A stretch of 64,000 nt of DNA from Lentzea albidocapillata subsp. violacea (GTDB lineage Bacteria; Actinomycetota; Actinomycetes; Mycobacteriales; Pseudonocardiaceae), in the NCBI RefSeq assembly GCF_900100275.1, contig NZ_FNET01000015.1, positions 62,001 to 126,000 of the forward strand. The letters are read 5' to 3'. Positions within the stretch are counted from its first letter, which is position 1, and the number at the start of each line of letters is the position of its first letter. Position numbers and translations under genes: made by a program. The notes under the pieces are model-generated. The model was not told where the DNA came from. It ran no database searches and worked only from the letters and a program-made list of their open reading frames with translations. Below are positions 48,175 to 57,749 of the stretch, one piece after another.

Positions 48175-49127
48175 TCAGACGCGCACGTCCTCCAACCAGC
48201 ACGCCACGCGGCGGCTCTCCTCGACGGACTCGAGTGACGGCATCCGCTCACCGCACACGTCCATCGCCGACGGGCACCGCGGATGGAACGGGCAGCCGGA
48301 CGGCATCGACCGCAGGTCCGGGGGCGAGCCCGGAATGCCCTTCAGCTCACGACGCGGGCCGCGCAACGCCGGGAACGACCCCAGCAGGCCCTGGCTGTAC
48401 GGGTGCCTGGCGGCGCGGTAGATCTCGCTCGCCGCTGCCTCCTCGACCACGCGCCCGCCGTACATGATCGCGATGCGGTCGGAGAACTCGACCAGCAGCG
48501 AGATGTCGTGGGTGATGAAGACGACCGAGAAGCCGAGCGTCTCGCGCAGCCGCATCATCTGGCCGAGGATCTGCCGCTGCACCACCACGTCGAGCGCGGT
48601 GGTCGGCTCGTCCATGATGACGATCTCGGGTTCCAGCGCCAGCGCCATCGCGATCATCACGCGCTGCCGCATGCCGCCGGAGAGCTGGTGCGGGTACGAC
48701 GACAGCCGGTCGGCCGGGATGCCGACCAGCGACAGCAGCTCGCGGCCACGGGCCGTCCGCTGCGGGCGCGTCATCTGCGGCCGGTGCGTGCGCAGTACGT
48801 CGTCGATCTGCGTGCCGACCGAGATGACCGGGTTCAGGGCGTTCATCGCGCCCTGGAACACGATCGCGATCTCGTTCCACCGCAGCACCTGCAACTGCTT
48901 GTCGGTCAGCGACAGCAGGTCCTGGCCCTTGAACAGCACCTCACCGGACGGCACCTTGCCCGGCGTCTGCAGCAGCCGGGTCGCGGCATAGGCCAAAGTG
49001 GACTTGCCGCTGCCGCTCTCTCCTGCCAGACCGAGCACCTCGCCCGCGTTCAGCGTCAGCGAGACGTTGTGCACGGCTCGCAGGCTGCCGTAGTCGACCG
49101 AGAGATCGCGGATCTCCAGCACCGGGG

Positions 49128-49131
<4 letters not shown>
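48175..49131 (-). CDS. Oligopeptide/oligosaccharide ABC importer ATPase (DppD-like)
   Basis: A 318-residue ATPase with Walker A GESGSGKST, signature LSGGMRQR, Walker B IVIMDEP and H-loop ITHDI. The C-terminal extension has the conserved cysteines of Opp/Dpp ATPases (CPFHPRCPSAMDVC, VACWLE), which are known to bind an Fe-S cluster in some members. It is the last gene of the operon. The ATG overlaps the stop of the preceding permease gene (ATGA). Confidence 0.93.
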
Positions 49132-49946
<815 letters not shown>

Positions 49947-49953
49947 CGGAGTA

Positions 49954-50934
49954 TCAGCCTTCCCGCCGCGTGCTCGGATCCAGCAGCAGGTAGCCGATGT
50001 CCGCGAGCAGGTTCGCCACCAGCACCGCCAGCGTGATCACCAGGAACACGCCCTGCATCAACGGGTAGTCCTTCGCACCGATGCCCTGGAACAGCACGTA
50101 ACCGAGGCCCGGGTAGGAGAACACCATCTCGACCAGCAGGGCGCCGCCGACGATGAAACCCAGCGACAGCGCGAAACCCGAGATCGACGGCAGCACGGCG
50201 TTGCGTGCCGCGTAGGCGAACATGACCCGCTTCGGCGTGAGGCCCTTGGCCCGCGCAACGAGCACGTAGTCCTCCGCCGTCACGGTCACCATCATGTTGC
50301 GCATGCCGAGGATCCAGCCGGCGACCGAGCTCACGATGATCGTGATGCCGGGCAGTACGGCGTGCTCCAGAACACTGCCGATGAACTCGCCGGAGAACTC
50401 CGGCACGAGGCCCGGCGCATAACCGCCGGACGCCGGGAACAGCGGCCACGTCACGGAGAACAACGAGATCGCGATCAGCCCGAGCCAGAAGTACGGGATG
50501 GACGACAGGAACGTCGTGATCGGGATGAGGTTGTCCATCCACGAACCGCGCTTCCAGCCTGCGTAGACACCTAGCAGGGTGCCGAGCAGGAACGCGATGA
50601 CCGTGGTGACGCCGACCAGTCCGAGCGTCCACGGCATCGACTGCGCGAGCACGTCGGCGACCGGCGTCGGGAAGAACGTGAACGACAGCCCGAGGTCGCC
50701 CTGCACCAGGGAACCCCAGTAGTCGACGTACTGCTCCCAGATCGACTTGTTCCTGTCGAGTCCGAAGAGGACGTACAGCGACGCCATCGCGTCGCTGTTC
50801 AGCCGCCCGCCGAGCTTGGTGATCATCGCCTGCACCGGGTCGCCCGGAAGCAGGCGCGGCAGCAGGAAGTTCGCCGTGATCGCCGCCCAGAGGGTGACCA
50901 GGTAGAACAGCGCACGGCGGAGCAGGAACGTCAT
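49954..50934 (-). CDS. ABC importer permease (DppB-like)
   Basis: A 326-residue permease with DppB layout: N-terminal helix, LPRLLPGDPVQAMI, extracellular segment, and the EAA loop YVLVARAKGLTPKRVMFAYAARNA in parts. It pairs with the DppC-like subunit to form the channel. Its ATG overlaps the stop of the upstream ATPase gene (ATGA). Confidence 0.93.
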   Translation of the reverse strand: MTFLLRRALFYLVTLWAAITANFLLPRLLPGDPVQAMITKLGGRLNSDAMASLYVLFGLDRNKSIWEQYVDYWGSLVQGDLGLSFTFFPTPVADVLAQSMPWTLGLVGVTTVIAFLLGTLLGVYAGWKRGSWMDNLIPITTFLSSIPYFWLGLIAISLFSVTWPLFPASGGYAPGLVPEFSGEFIGSVLEHAVLPGITIIVSSVAGWILGMRNMMVTVTAEDYVLVARAKGLTPKRVMFAYAARNAVLPSISGFALSLGFIVGGALLVEMVFSYPGLGYVLFQGIGAKDYPLMQGVFLVITLAVLVANLLADIGYLLLDPSTRREG

Positions 50935-51851
50935 GCCGCCGCCTCCACGTACAACCAGCAGGCCGCCCAGTGCCCGTAGGGATCGACCTCGGTGCGCGGT
51001 GGCGCCTCGGTCCAGCAGCGGGACTGCACCTTCGGACAGCGCGGCGCGAACTGGCAGCCGGTGGAGACCTCGGCGGTCTCCTCCAGCGGTGCGTCCAGCG
51101 CGACCACCGACCGTTCCGGGTCGGGCGCGGACTCGATCAGCAGCTGCGTGTACGGGTGAGCGGGCCGCTGCGTCACGGACTCGCTGTCGCCACCCTCGAC
51201 GATCTGCCCGCCGTACATCACGAACGTCTCGTCCGCGAAGTAGCGCGCCGACGCGATGTCGTGGGTGATGTAGAGGACCGCGAGCTTCAGCCGTTCCTTG
51301 AGGTCCAGCAACAGGTTCAGCACGCCGAGCCGGATGGAGACGTCCAGCATGGACACCGGCTCGTCGGCGAGCAGCACCTCGGGGTTCGCGGCGAGCGCGC
51401 GTGCGATCGCGACGCGCTGCCGCTGACCGCCCGACAGTTCGTGCGGGTACCGCGAGGCGAAGTCCGCCGGGAGGTTCACCCGCTGCAGCAGCTCCTCCAC
51501 CGTCTCCGTCCGCTTGTGGATCTTCAGCGGGCGGGTCAGGTGGTAGCGGATCGTGTGGACGGGGTTGAGGGACGCGAAGGGGTCCTGGAACACCATCTGG
51601 ACCTTGCGCCGGTACTCCCGGACCCTGCGCACCTTCTCGCCGTCCAGCAGGATCTCGCCGGAGGTGGGTTCCACGAGCCGCGCGAGCAGCTTCGCCACCG
51701 TCGACTTGCCCGACCCGGATTCGCCGACGAGGGCGGTCACGCGCCCGCGGCGCAGGACGATGGAGACGTCCTGCACCGCGCGCACGCGCTTGTAGGTCTT
51801 GACCAGACCTTTCGCTTCAAGCGCTGCCTCAAAATAAGGCACTGTGTTCAT
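50931..51851 (-). CDS. ABC importer ATPase (DppF-like)
   Basis: A 306-residue ATPase: Walker A GESGSGKST, MVFQDPFASLNP (Q-loop typical of Dpp/Opp), signature LSGGQRQR, Walker B VLLADEP and H-loop ITHDI. The C-terminal cysteine cluster is CQFAPRCPKVQSRC...CWLYV. The ATG at 51851 shares one base with the stop of the binding-protein gene (TGATG). Confidence 0.93.
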   Translation of the reverse strand: MNTVPYFEAALEAKGLVKTYKRVRAVQDVSIVLRRGRVTALVGESGSGKSTVAKLLARLVEPTSGEILLDGEKVRRVREYRRKVQMVFQDPFASLNPVHTIRYHLTRPLKIHKRTETVEELLQRVNLPADFASRYPHELSGGQRQRVAIARALAANPEVLLADEPVSMLDVSIRLGVLNLLLDLKERLKLAVLYITHDIASARYFADETFVMYGGQIVEGGDSESVTQRPAHPYTQLLIESAPDPERSVVALDAPLEETAEVSTGCQFAPRCPKVQSRCWTEAPPRTEVDPYGHWAACWLYVEAAA

Positions 51852-53494
51852 CAAGACCCCGCGGGCTTCAGCTTCATGACGATCTGCAGGGCGTTCGGCA
51901 AGGTGGCCTGCGGCGGACCGTACGGGTCCTCCTCCGTCGGCCAGCCGACCCAGTTCTTCGTGCTGTACTCCGCACCGATCGGACCGGCGGAGGTCGGGAT
52001 CATGGGGACCTGCTCGACCATGATCTTCTGCAGCACCGCGAGGGCCTTGGCCCGCGCCGCGTCGTCCGGCGCGTTCGCGTACTCGGCCAGTGCCGCGGTC
52101 GCCTCGGGGTTGTTGTAGCGGCCGAAGTTCACCGCCGCGGTCTGCCCCATCGGCTTGATCTCCGCGCCGTCCATGATGTTCTGGTACATCTCGTACGGCG
52201 TCGCGCCGGTGTTGGTCCAGCGCAGCGAGCCCTGGAACGAGCCGTTCGCGAAGTCGGTCGTCCACGCGTCCGCGGTCTGCGTGCGCACGGTCGCCTCGAT
52301 GCCGATCTTCTTCAGGTCGCCCTTGATGATGTCGAGGACCGTCAGGTAGTCCGACCAGCCGGACGGGTTCGTGAGCTCGATCGTGACCGGCTTGCCGTCG
52401 GGCGCCTTGAGCACGTCACCCTCCAGCTTGAAGCCGGCGGCCGTGAGCTTCTGCTTCGCCCCGTCGACGTCGATCTTGAACTTCGCGTCCTTGTACTCCG
52501 GCGCGAGGAACGAGTCACCGGCGGGCAACGGCATGCCGGTCTTCGACTCGAGCTTCGGGAACAGGCGGGCCTCACCCTTGACGAAGATCGCCTCGCGGTC
52601 GATCACGTCGCTCATCGCGGACCGCAGCGCGGCGTTGTCGAACGGCGCCACCGTCGTGTTCAGCCACAGGCCGTGGATGCCGAGACCGGCCGGGAACCAG
52701 AGCTTGTGGTGCGCCGGGTCCTTGTCGACGTACAGCTTCTGGTAGTCCGGGATGAAGACGTAGGACCACTGGGTCGCACCCGACGCCAGCGCGGTGGTCT
52801 GGGCCGTGTTGTCGTTGTACGAGGTGTACTGGATCTCCGGGACCTTGGGCAGTTCCTGCCAGTACTCCGCGCGCCGCGCGATCGTGACGGTCTGCGAGGT
52901 GAACGACTTCAGCTCGTACGGACCGGTGCCGACGGGCTTCGGGTTCGTGTAGGTCGTCGGGTCCGGGATGGTGCTCCACACGTGCTGCGGAACCACCATC
53001 GCGCTGATGACCTTGTTGCGGTTCACGAACTGCGGGCTCGCGAACGCGACCTCGACCTTGCCGTCCGGCGTGGCCGTGGCGGTCTCGACCTTGAGCGAGT
53101 CGCGGTTGTTGAGCGCCGGCCACTTCTTGAGGATCTCGTACGAGAAGGCGACGTCAGCGGCCGTGAGCGGCTTGCCGTCGGACCACTTCACGTTCTCCCG
53201 GATCGTGAAGGTGACCTTCCTGTAGTCAGGCGTCCAGTCCCACTTCGTGGCGAGCCACGGCACCGGGTCCTGGGCCGGGCGCGTGTTGTTCACGAACGCC
53301 AGCGGCTCGTAGATCTGGTATCGGTAGCCGAGCGAACCCGCTGCCGACGTGGGCAGGAACGGGTTGTGGTTCTCGGTCAGTGGCCCGTTGGGCATGCCCA
53401 CGGTCAGCACTCCGGCGGCCTTGGTGGCGCCACCAGAGGAGCAACCGGTCGCCGCGAGCGCCAGTGCCAACGCGACGATGACTGTTCTGCGCAT
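51851..53494 (-). CDS. Family 5 solute-binding lipoprotein
   Basis: A 547-residue lipoprotein with signal and lipobox LAATGCSSGG, followed by the SBP_bac_5 fold (ENHNPFLP, YEPLAFVNN, FTIRENVKWSDGKPLTAADVAFSYE in parts, VGTGPYELKSF). Family 5 proteins bind peptides, nickel or oligosaccharides. The LacI regulator and CebR-like operator argue for an oligosaccharide here, but this is inference. It is the first gene of the importer operon, with the operator 25-46 bases upstream. Confidence 0.9.
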   Translation of the reverse strand: MRRTVIVALALALAATGCSSGGATKAAGVLTVGMPNGPLTENHNPFLPTSAAGSLGYRYQIYEPLAFVNNTRPAQDPVPWLATKWDWTPDYRKVTFTIRENVKWSDGKPLTAADVAFSYEILKKWPALNNRDSLKVETATATPDGKVEVAFASPQFVNRNKVISAMVVPQHVWSTIPDPTTYTNPKPVGTGPYELKSFTSQTVTIARRAEYWQELPKVPEIQYTSYNDNTAQTTALASGATQWSYVFIPDYQKLYVDKDPAHHKLWFPAGLGIHGLWLNTTVAPFDNAALRSAMSDVIDREAIFVKGEARLFPKLESKTGMPLPAGDSFLAPEYKDAKFKIDVDGAKQKLTAAGFKLEGDVLKAPDGKPVTIELTNPSGWSDYLTVLDIIKGDLKKIGIEATVRTQTADAWTTDFANGSFQGSLRWTNTGATPYEMYQNIMDGAEIKPMGQTAAVNFGRYNNPEATAALAEYANAPDDAARAKALAVLQKIMVEQVPMIPTSAGPIGAEYSTKNWVGWPTEEDPYGPPQATLPNALQIVMKLKPAGS

Positions 53495-53518
53495 GGGGGA
53501 ATCTCCCGATACGACGAT

Positions 53519-53540
53519 GTATGAGAGCGCTCTCTCATAC
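53519..53540. promoter_or_regulatory. LacI-type operator of the ABC importer
   Basis: GTATGAGAG at 53519-53527 and CTCTCATAC at 53532-53540 are exact 9-base arms around CGCT. The internal 12-mer GAGAGCGCTCTC (53523-53534) is identical to that at 41664-41675. It lies just upstream of the binding-protein gene and downstream of the LacI gene that probably recognises it. Confidence 0.75.
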
Positions 53541-53609
53541 GTACGGCGAACTAGCCAGGCCGCATGCGGTGGCCTGGCCGGTCCGTTCAGTTGTGATGGA
53601 GCGGGTGGG

Positions 53610-54605
53610 TCAGGGCGCGGATTCGCGCACGATCAACGAGGTCGGCAGCACCAGCGGGTGGTCGGGCATCGGCTGTCCCTCGAGCGTGGAGAGCAGCATC
53701 CGCGCGGCGGCGGCACCCATCTCCTGTGCCGGCTGGCGGATCGTCGTCAGCCGAGGTTCGGTGTGTCCCGCGACCGGGACGTCGTCGAAGCCGACCACCG
53801 ACACGTCGCCGGGGACGGTCCTGCCGGATTCCCGCAGCGCCCGCAGCACTCCGACCGCCGAAAGGTCGTTCTGCGCGAACACGGCGTCGAACGGGATTCC
53901 ACTCGCGACGAGCTTGTCGACGGCGACCTCACCACCTTCCGTGGTGAAGTCGCCGTCGACGACGAGGTCCGGGTGCAGCGTCAGGCCCGCTTCCGCCAAA
54001 GCGAGCCGGAACCCGTCCAGCCTCGCCTGAGTGCACCCGAAGTGCGGTGGTCCGGTGACGACGGCGAACCTGCGGCGGCCCGCCGCGACGAGATGCCTCG
54101 CGACATCCGCGCCTCCCTGCCGGTTCGTCGTCGTCACCGAAGGGAACTCCGGGTGCGAGCCGCGATCGTCGATCATGACGACCGGCAGGCCCGCCCGGTA
54201 GAGCGTGGAGATGTAGTGCAGGGCGTCCGGTGGCTCGACGACCAGCAGCCCGTCGAAAGCGTTGGCGGACACGTGGTTCGCGAACTGGTTGAGCGACTCA
54301 GGCCCGCGGTTCAGCGTGTAGAGCAGCAACCCGTAGCCGTCGGCTTCAAGCGTGTCGACGATGCCCTGCAGCACCTCACCGATCCACGGCCAGGTGAGCG
54401 ACGGCGCGAGCATCGCGACGGTGCGGGTACGACCCCGGGCCAGGCCGACGGCGCGGGCACTGGGCACGTACCCGATCTCGTCGATGACCTTGCGAACGCG
54501 CTGCGCGGTGGAGGCGTCCACGTCCGGCTTGCCGTTCAGCACACGTGACACGGTCGCTTTGGACACCTGGGCGCGTTGGGCGACCTCCGCGATCGTGACA
54601 CGCAT
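53610..54605 (-). CDS. LacI-family transcriptional regulator
   Basis: A 331-residue regulator: LacI HTH at residues 3-50 (TIAEVAQRAQVSKATVSRVLNG, hinge SARAVGLARGRTRTV) and a periplasmic-binding-protein-like sensor domain (FDGLLVVEP, VVMIDDRG, AVFAQNDLSAVGVLRAL, VVGFDDVPVAGHTEPRLTT in parts). It should bind a sugar or oligosaccharide. It is transcribed in the same direction as the importer, which starts 116 bases downstream behind the GAGAGCGCTCTC operator. Its own promoter region carries GAAACCGGTTTC and TGAGAGCGTTTCCA. Confidence 0.92.
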   Translation of the reverse strand: MRVTIAEVAQRAQVSKATVSRVLNGKPDVDASTAQRVRKVIDEIGYVPSARAVGLARGRTRTVAMLAPSLTWPWIGEVLQGIVDTLEADGYGLLLYTLNRGPESLNQFANHVSANAFDGLLVVEPPDALHYISTLYRAGLPVVMIDDRGSHPEFPSVTTTNRQGGADVARHLVAAGRRRFAVVTGPPHFGCTQARLDGFRLALAEAGLTLHPDLVVDGDFTTEGGEVAVDKLVASGIPFDAVFAQNDLSAVGVLRALRESGRTVPGDVSVVGFDDVPVAGHTEPRLTTIRQPAQEMGAAAARMLLSTLEGQPMPDHPLVLPTSLIVRESAP

Positions 54606-54630
54606 GCCGAACTTCCTTCCGCCGCCTCCT

Positions 54631-54642
54631 GAAACCGGTTTC
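54631..54642. promoter_or_regulatory. Palindrome GAAACCGGTTTC upstream of lacI-type gene
   Basis: An exact 12-bp palindrome with central CG, typical of LacI-family sites, 26 bases before the regulator's start. A second, imperfect site related to the importer operator (TGAGAGCGTTTCCA) lies at 54719-54732. Autoregulation or control by another LacI member is possible. Confidence 0.5.
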
Positions 54643-54860
54643 GGTACCGGTTCCGACGAGGTGTGACGGAGTCAACAGCCTGACCTCAGGATCAGTCAAG
54701 AGCCTTGCCGGAAGTTCGTGAGAGCGTTTCCACGGCCCGGCACATCGGCGCAGGTAGAACACTGTCAGGTGGCACGAACTGAATCACCTTGACCGATTCG
54801 TCCTTCCGGGTGCCCTTGCGCCGAACGGAGTACCCGTCGCGTCTCAACTGATCGTGCACA

Positions 54861-55409
54861 ATGGCGCTCATGGGGGTTGTGACAGCGGTCAGCCGCAACG
54901 AGGAGTACACGTTCACCAAGCCCGTGCGCGAGAGCATCACTTTGCTCGCCGGACTCGGTGTCGAGGGCGACGTCCACCAGGGCGTCACGGTCAAACACCG
55001 ATCACGGGTCGCACAGGACCCGACCCAGCCGAACCTGCGCCAGGTCCACCTGATGCACGCCGAACTCTTCGACGAACTGCACGACAAGGGCTTCTCCGTG
55101 GCCCCAGGCGAAATCGGCGAGAACATCACGACGCGGGGCATCGACCTGCTCGCCCTGCCCACCGGAACGTTGCTCCACCTCGGCCCGGAGGCCGTGGTCG
55201 AGGTGACCGGCCTGCGCAACCCGTGCGTGCAGATCGACGCCTTCTCGAAGGGCCTGCTCAAGGAGGTCGTGGCCAAGGGCCCGGACGGCGAACTCATCCG
55301 GCGCGCGGGCATCATGTCGGTCGTGCTGACGGGTGGCGTGGTCCGCCCCGGCGACGAGATCCGCGTCGAGCTGCCCGCGGAACCGCACCGCCCTTTGGCA
55401 AAGGTCTAG
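54861..55409 (+). CDS. MOSC domain protein
   Basis: A 182-residue single MOSC domain of the YiiM-like type: GVVTAVSRNEEYTFTKPV, LGVEGDVHQG, RQVHLMHAELFDEL, PGEIGENITTRGIDLL, VTGLRNPCVQIDAF with the conserved cysteine, and RAGIMSVVLTGGVVRPGD. Such proteins act in molybdenum-cofactor-dependent detoxification. The start is the ATG at 54861 or 54870; no clear ribosome binding site is visible. It is monocistronic. Confidence 0.88.
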   Translation: MALMGVVTAVSRNEEYTFTKPVRESITLLAGLGVEGDVHQGVTVKHRSRVAQDPTQPNLRQVHLMHAELFDELHDKGFSVAPGEIGENITTRGIDLLALPTGTLLHLGPEAVVEVTGLRNPCVQIDAFSKGLLKEVVAKGPDGELIRRAGIMSVVLTGGVVRPGDEIRVELPAEPHRPLAKV

Positions 55410-55424
55410 CCCGGCCACCCGAGG

Positions 55425-55485
55425 GACCACCCTCGCAAGGCGACCGCCCGCACGGCAGGCGACCCCTCCGCTGGAACAGGAACCA
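55425..55485. repeat. Dispersed repeat, copy 2
   Basis: It begins GACCACCCTCGCAAGGCGACC and ends CCGCTGGAACAGGAACCA. Positions 55434-55464 are identical to 20292-20322, and both ends recur at 55778-55840 beyond the palindromic element. Confidence 0.75.
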
Positions 55486-55621
55486 GCCACCACAAGGCAA
55501 CCCGCGCGGTGCCACCAGACACCCGCCAACGCAAAGCAACCACGCACGCAGCCTGGCGTGGCGATGCGAAGCGAGCCGTCCGAACCTCAACGCTCTGGGT
55601 GGCGGTTCGGGTCCGCTCATG

Positions 55622-55747
55622 GCGATTGGGGCTCTACCTTGAGTGGGCGGGATGCTCCCCTCACGGGCACGGCCGGGCGCTTTTCAGCCCGGCCCTTTTC
55701 CGGCCGTCAAGCATCCCGCCAGAGGCTCAAGGTCAAGCCCCAATCGC
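55622..55747. repeat. 126-bp imperfect palindrome, MITE-like
   Basis: The left arm runs GCGATTGGGGCT, ACCTTGAG, GGCGGGATGCT from 55622 to about 55656. The right arm is its near-complement, AGCATCCCGCC, CTCAAGGT, AGCCCCAATCGC, ending at 55747. The centre has its own hairpin, GCCGGGC/GCCCGGC. It has no coding capacity. Related repeats lie on both sides, so it may have inserted within a repeat. Confidence 0.75.
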
Positions 55748-55777
55748 AACCCCGCGCAGTTCCGTCACGACCTGACG

Positions 55778-55840
55778 GACCACCCTCGCAAGGCGACCTC
55801 TCGCCCGGGAACGCGACCAACCCCGCTGGAACAGGAACCA
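55778..55840. repeat. Dispersed repeat, copy 3 (diverged)
   Basis: It shares GACCACCCTCGCAAGGCGACC at its start and CCGCTGGAACAGGAACCA at its end with copy 2; the middle differs. Confidence 0.6.
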
Positions 55841-55872
55841 CCCGCCCGCAACAAGACCCGCACACGCCCCAG

Positions 55873-56610
55873 CTACCCGTTGCCAAAGTGATCATCAAGG
55901 ATCACCGAGATCGTCCAAGGCGCCTCGACCACCGCCAAATGCGCCGCATCCCCCACCACATAAAGCTCAGAATCCGGCAACTCATCCGCGATGTGCCGCA
56001 CCAACTCGGTAGGCGTCGCATGATCCTGAGCCGCCGCGATCACCACGGTGGGCACGTCGATCTTCACCAGATCCGGCCGCAGATCCATCCCGCGGACGGC
56101 CTCGACACACGCGAGATAGGTCGGCAGGTCGACCTTCAGCAACTCCGCGCGGAAGCGCTGGACGACGGCCGGCGCGCAGGCCGGCGTGAACCACAGCGAC
56201 ACCACCGCGTCGGCGACCGCCTCCATCCCGCGCGAGCGCACCAGCGAGATCCGCTCGTCCAGCCGGGCCTTGTCCGGAACCCACGCGGTGGTGCACACGA
56301 GCGCCAGCCGGGAGATCCGGTCGGTGTGCGCGGCCAGCCACATCCCGACCATGCCCCCGAGGGACACGCCGCAGTAGTACACCTGCTGTAACCCCAGGTG
56401 GTCCAGCAGTTCCACGACGTCGCCCGCCAGGTCCTCGATCGAGCACGGCCCGGCGACCGGTGCGCTGGCGCCGTGGCCGCGGTGGTCGAAGCGCAACACC
56501 CGGAACGGCAGGGAGAACTCGCGCCACAGGTCGGTGGTCGTGCCCAGTGCGTTGCCGAGCACCAGCACCGGTGCGTCCTCCGGCCCGGTCAGCGTGTGGT
56601 GAACGAGCAC
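55873..56610 (-). CDS. Alpha/beta hydrolase, 3-oxoadipate enol-lactonase-like
   Basis: A 245-residue hydrolase of the PcaD type: LVLGNALGTTTDLWRE (oxyanion region), FDHRGHGAS, nucleophile motif CGVSLGGMVGMWLA, acid in AAAQDHATP, and His in GDAAHLAVVEAP. The VSLGGM elbow is the form seen in enol-lactonases. No other beta-ketoadipate genes are adjacent, so the in vivo substrate is uncertain. The GTG at 56610 is chosen because AGGAGGTGGCGCC precedes it; the frame extends 57 codons further upstream without conserved sequence. Confidence 0.83.
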   Translation of the reverse strand: MLVHHTLTGPEDAPVLVLGNALGTTTDLWREFSLPFRVLRFDHRGHGASAPVAGPCSIEDLAGDVVELLDHLGLQQVYYCGVSLGGMVGMWLAAHTDRISRLALVCTTAWVPDKARLDERISLVRSRGMEAVADAVVSLWFTPACAPAVVQRFRAELLKVDLPTYLACVEAVRGMDLRPDLVKIDVPTVVIAAAQDHATPTELVRHIADELPDSELYVVGDAAHLAVVEAPWTISVILDDHFGNG

Positions 56611-56791
56611 GGCGCCACCTCCTAGCGAGACCCCGACAACCGGGAGTCTGCCTGGGGTGTTCGCCGCTCGCACGGCGAATCCCGCCTGGTGCCCGTGCTC
56701 GCTCACAACCACCGGCCTGGCCCCCGCCGAAACACTGTTACGGGGAGCAGAATGGGTGCCGCCCGCAGCCACCGACCCCACCGGGAAGCCG

Positions 56792-57688
56792 ATGAACTCC
56801 GTTGCCCCGTTCGCACACGAAGCCCTGTTCTACCGGGACGAGGAGTCCTTCCTCTCCGGTACGGCGAGATTCGTGACGGAGGGTGTCGACAGCGGCGAGC
56901 CGGTGCTGGTGGCGGTGCCCGAGGCGAGCATCGGCCCGCTGCGCGAACGACTCGGCGACGCGGCGGAGCAGGTGCACTTCATCGACATGATCGAGGCCGG
57001 CCGCAACCCCGGCCGGATCATCCCCGGTGTGCTGATGGCGTTCAGCGCGAGCACGCAGCGCCGGTTCCGTGTGGTCGGCCAGCCGATCTGGCCCGGCCGC
57101 ACCGAACTGGAGTACCCGGCGTGCGTGCAGCACGAGGCGTTGGTCAACACGGCGTTCGAGGGACGGCCGGGCGTCATCCTGTGCCTGTACGACGCGACGG
57201 CGCTGCCCGGCCACGTACTGGAGGACGCGTGGCGCACCCATCCCGTGGTCATCGACGGCGAGCGGCGCGTGGCGAGCGAGTGGTATACGGAGCCCACCGC
57301 GCTGGCCGACATCTACAACGTGCCGTTGCCGCCTCCGCCCGCGGACGCCGAGGAGCACTCGTTCTCCGTCGGCACGCTCGCGCACATGCGCAAGCTCGTG
57401 TCGGCGTACGCGCACTGGCTGCGCCGCGAACAGGTCGAGGACCTGGTGCTCGCGGTGAACGAGCTCGCGACGAACAGCATCCTGCACGCGTCGGGCCGCG
57501 GGGTGCTGCGGCTGTGGCGGGAGGGTGGCACCGTGGTGTGCGAGGTGAGCGACACGGGCGCCGGCTTCCCGCCGTCGTTCACCGGCCTGTCCGGCTTCGG
57601 GATCGTGATGGTGAACCTGTTGTGTGACCTGGTTCGCACCCACACGAGTCACAGCGGTACCACCGTTCGAGTGTACTTGGGGCGGTAG
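56792..57688 (+). CDS. MEDS-domain anti-sigma-like ATPase (RsbW type)
   Basis: A 298-residue cytoplasmic protein. The N-terminal MEDS/DcmR-like sensory domain is at about 5-180 (FAHEALFYRDEESFLSGTARFV in parts, GEPVLVAVPE, PACVQHEALVN, LCLYDATALP). The C-terminal HATPase_c domain of RsbW/SpoIIAB type is at about 205-298 (LVLAVNELATNSILHASG, VSDTGAGFPP, GFGIVMVNLLCD). It likely phosphorylates or binds an anti-sigma antagonist in a partner-switching pathway. GGGAAGCC precedes the ATG at 56792. The PP2C-type phosphatase gene at 27248 is a possible distant counterpart. Confidence 0.87.
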   Translation: MNSVAPFAHEALFYRDEESFLSGTARFVTEGVDSGEPVLVAVPEASIGPLRERLGDAAEQVHFIDMIEAGRNPGRIIPGVLMAFSASTQRRFRVVGQPIWPGRTELEYPACVQHEALVNTAFEGRPGVILCLYDATALPGHVLEDAWRTHPVVIDGERRVASEWYTEPTALADIYNVPLPPPPADAEEHSFSVGTLAHMRKLVSAYAHWLRREQVEDLVLAVNELATNSILHASGRGVLRLWREGGTVVCEVSDTGAGFPPSFTGLSGFGIVMVNLLCDLVRTHTSHSGTTVRVYLGR

Positions 57689-57749
57689 GGAGTCACCGCC
57701 ATCTCATCGCAATGCGCTCGACACGATGACCTGTTTTCCTTGCACGGAT

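Larger units (their letters stand above)
55410..55872. other. Repeat-rich non-coding spacer
   Basis: About 460 bases without a gene. It contains the second copy of the 31-bp dispersed repeat (55434-55464), a 126-bp imperfect palindrome (55622-55747) and a second, diverged direct copy of the surrounding repeat at about 55778-55840. Open frames here encode only Arg/Pro/Gly-rich translations of the repeats. Confidence 0.65.

Noticed and set aside
54692..54871. 59-codon leftward ORF opposite the MOSC start
   Set aside because: Its start overlaps the 5' end of the MOSC gene on the other strand, third-position GC is low compared with neighbours and it has an AGA codon; no family is recognised.
55312..55898. 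Leftward frames encoding FQRRGRLPCGRSPC-type peptides
   Set aside because: The same peptide appears opposite 20239-20520 because both are translations of the dispersed DNA repeat, not conserved proteins.
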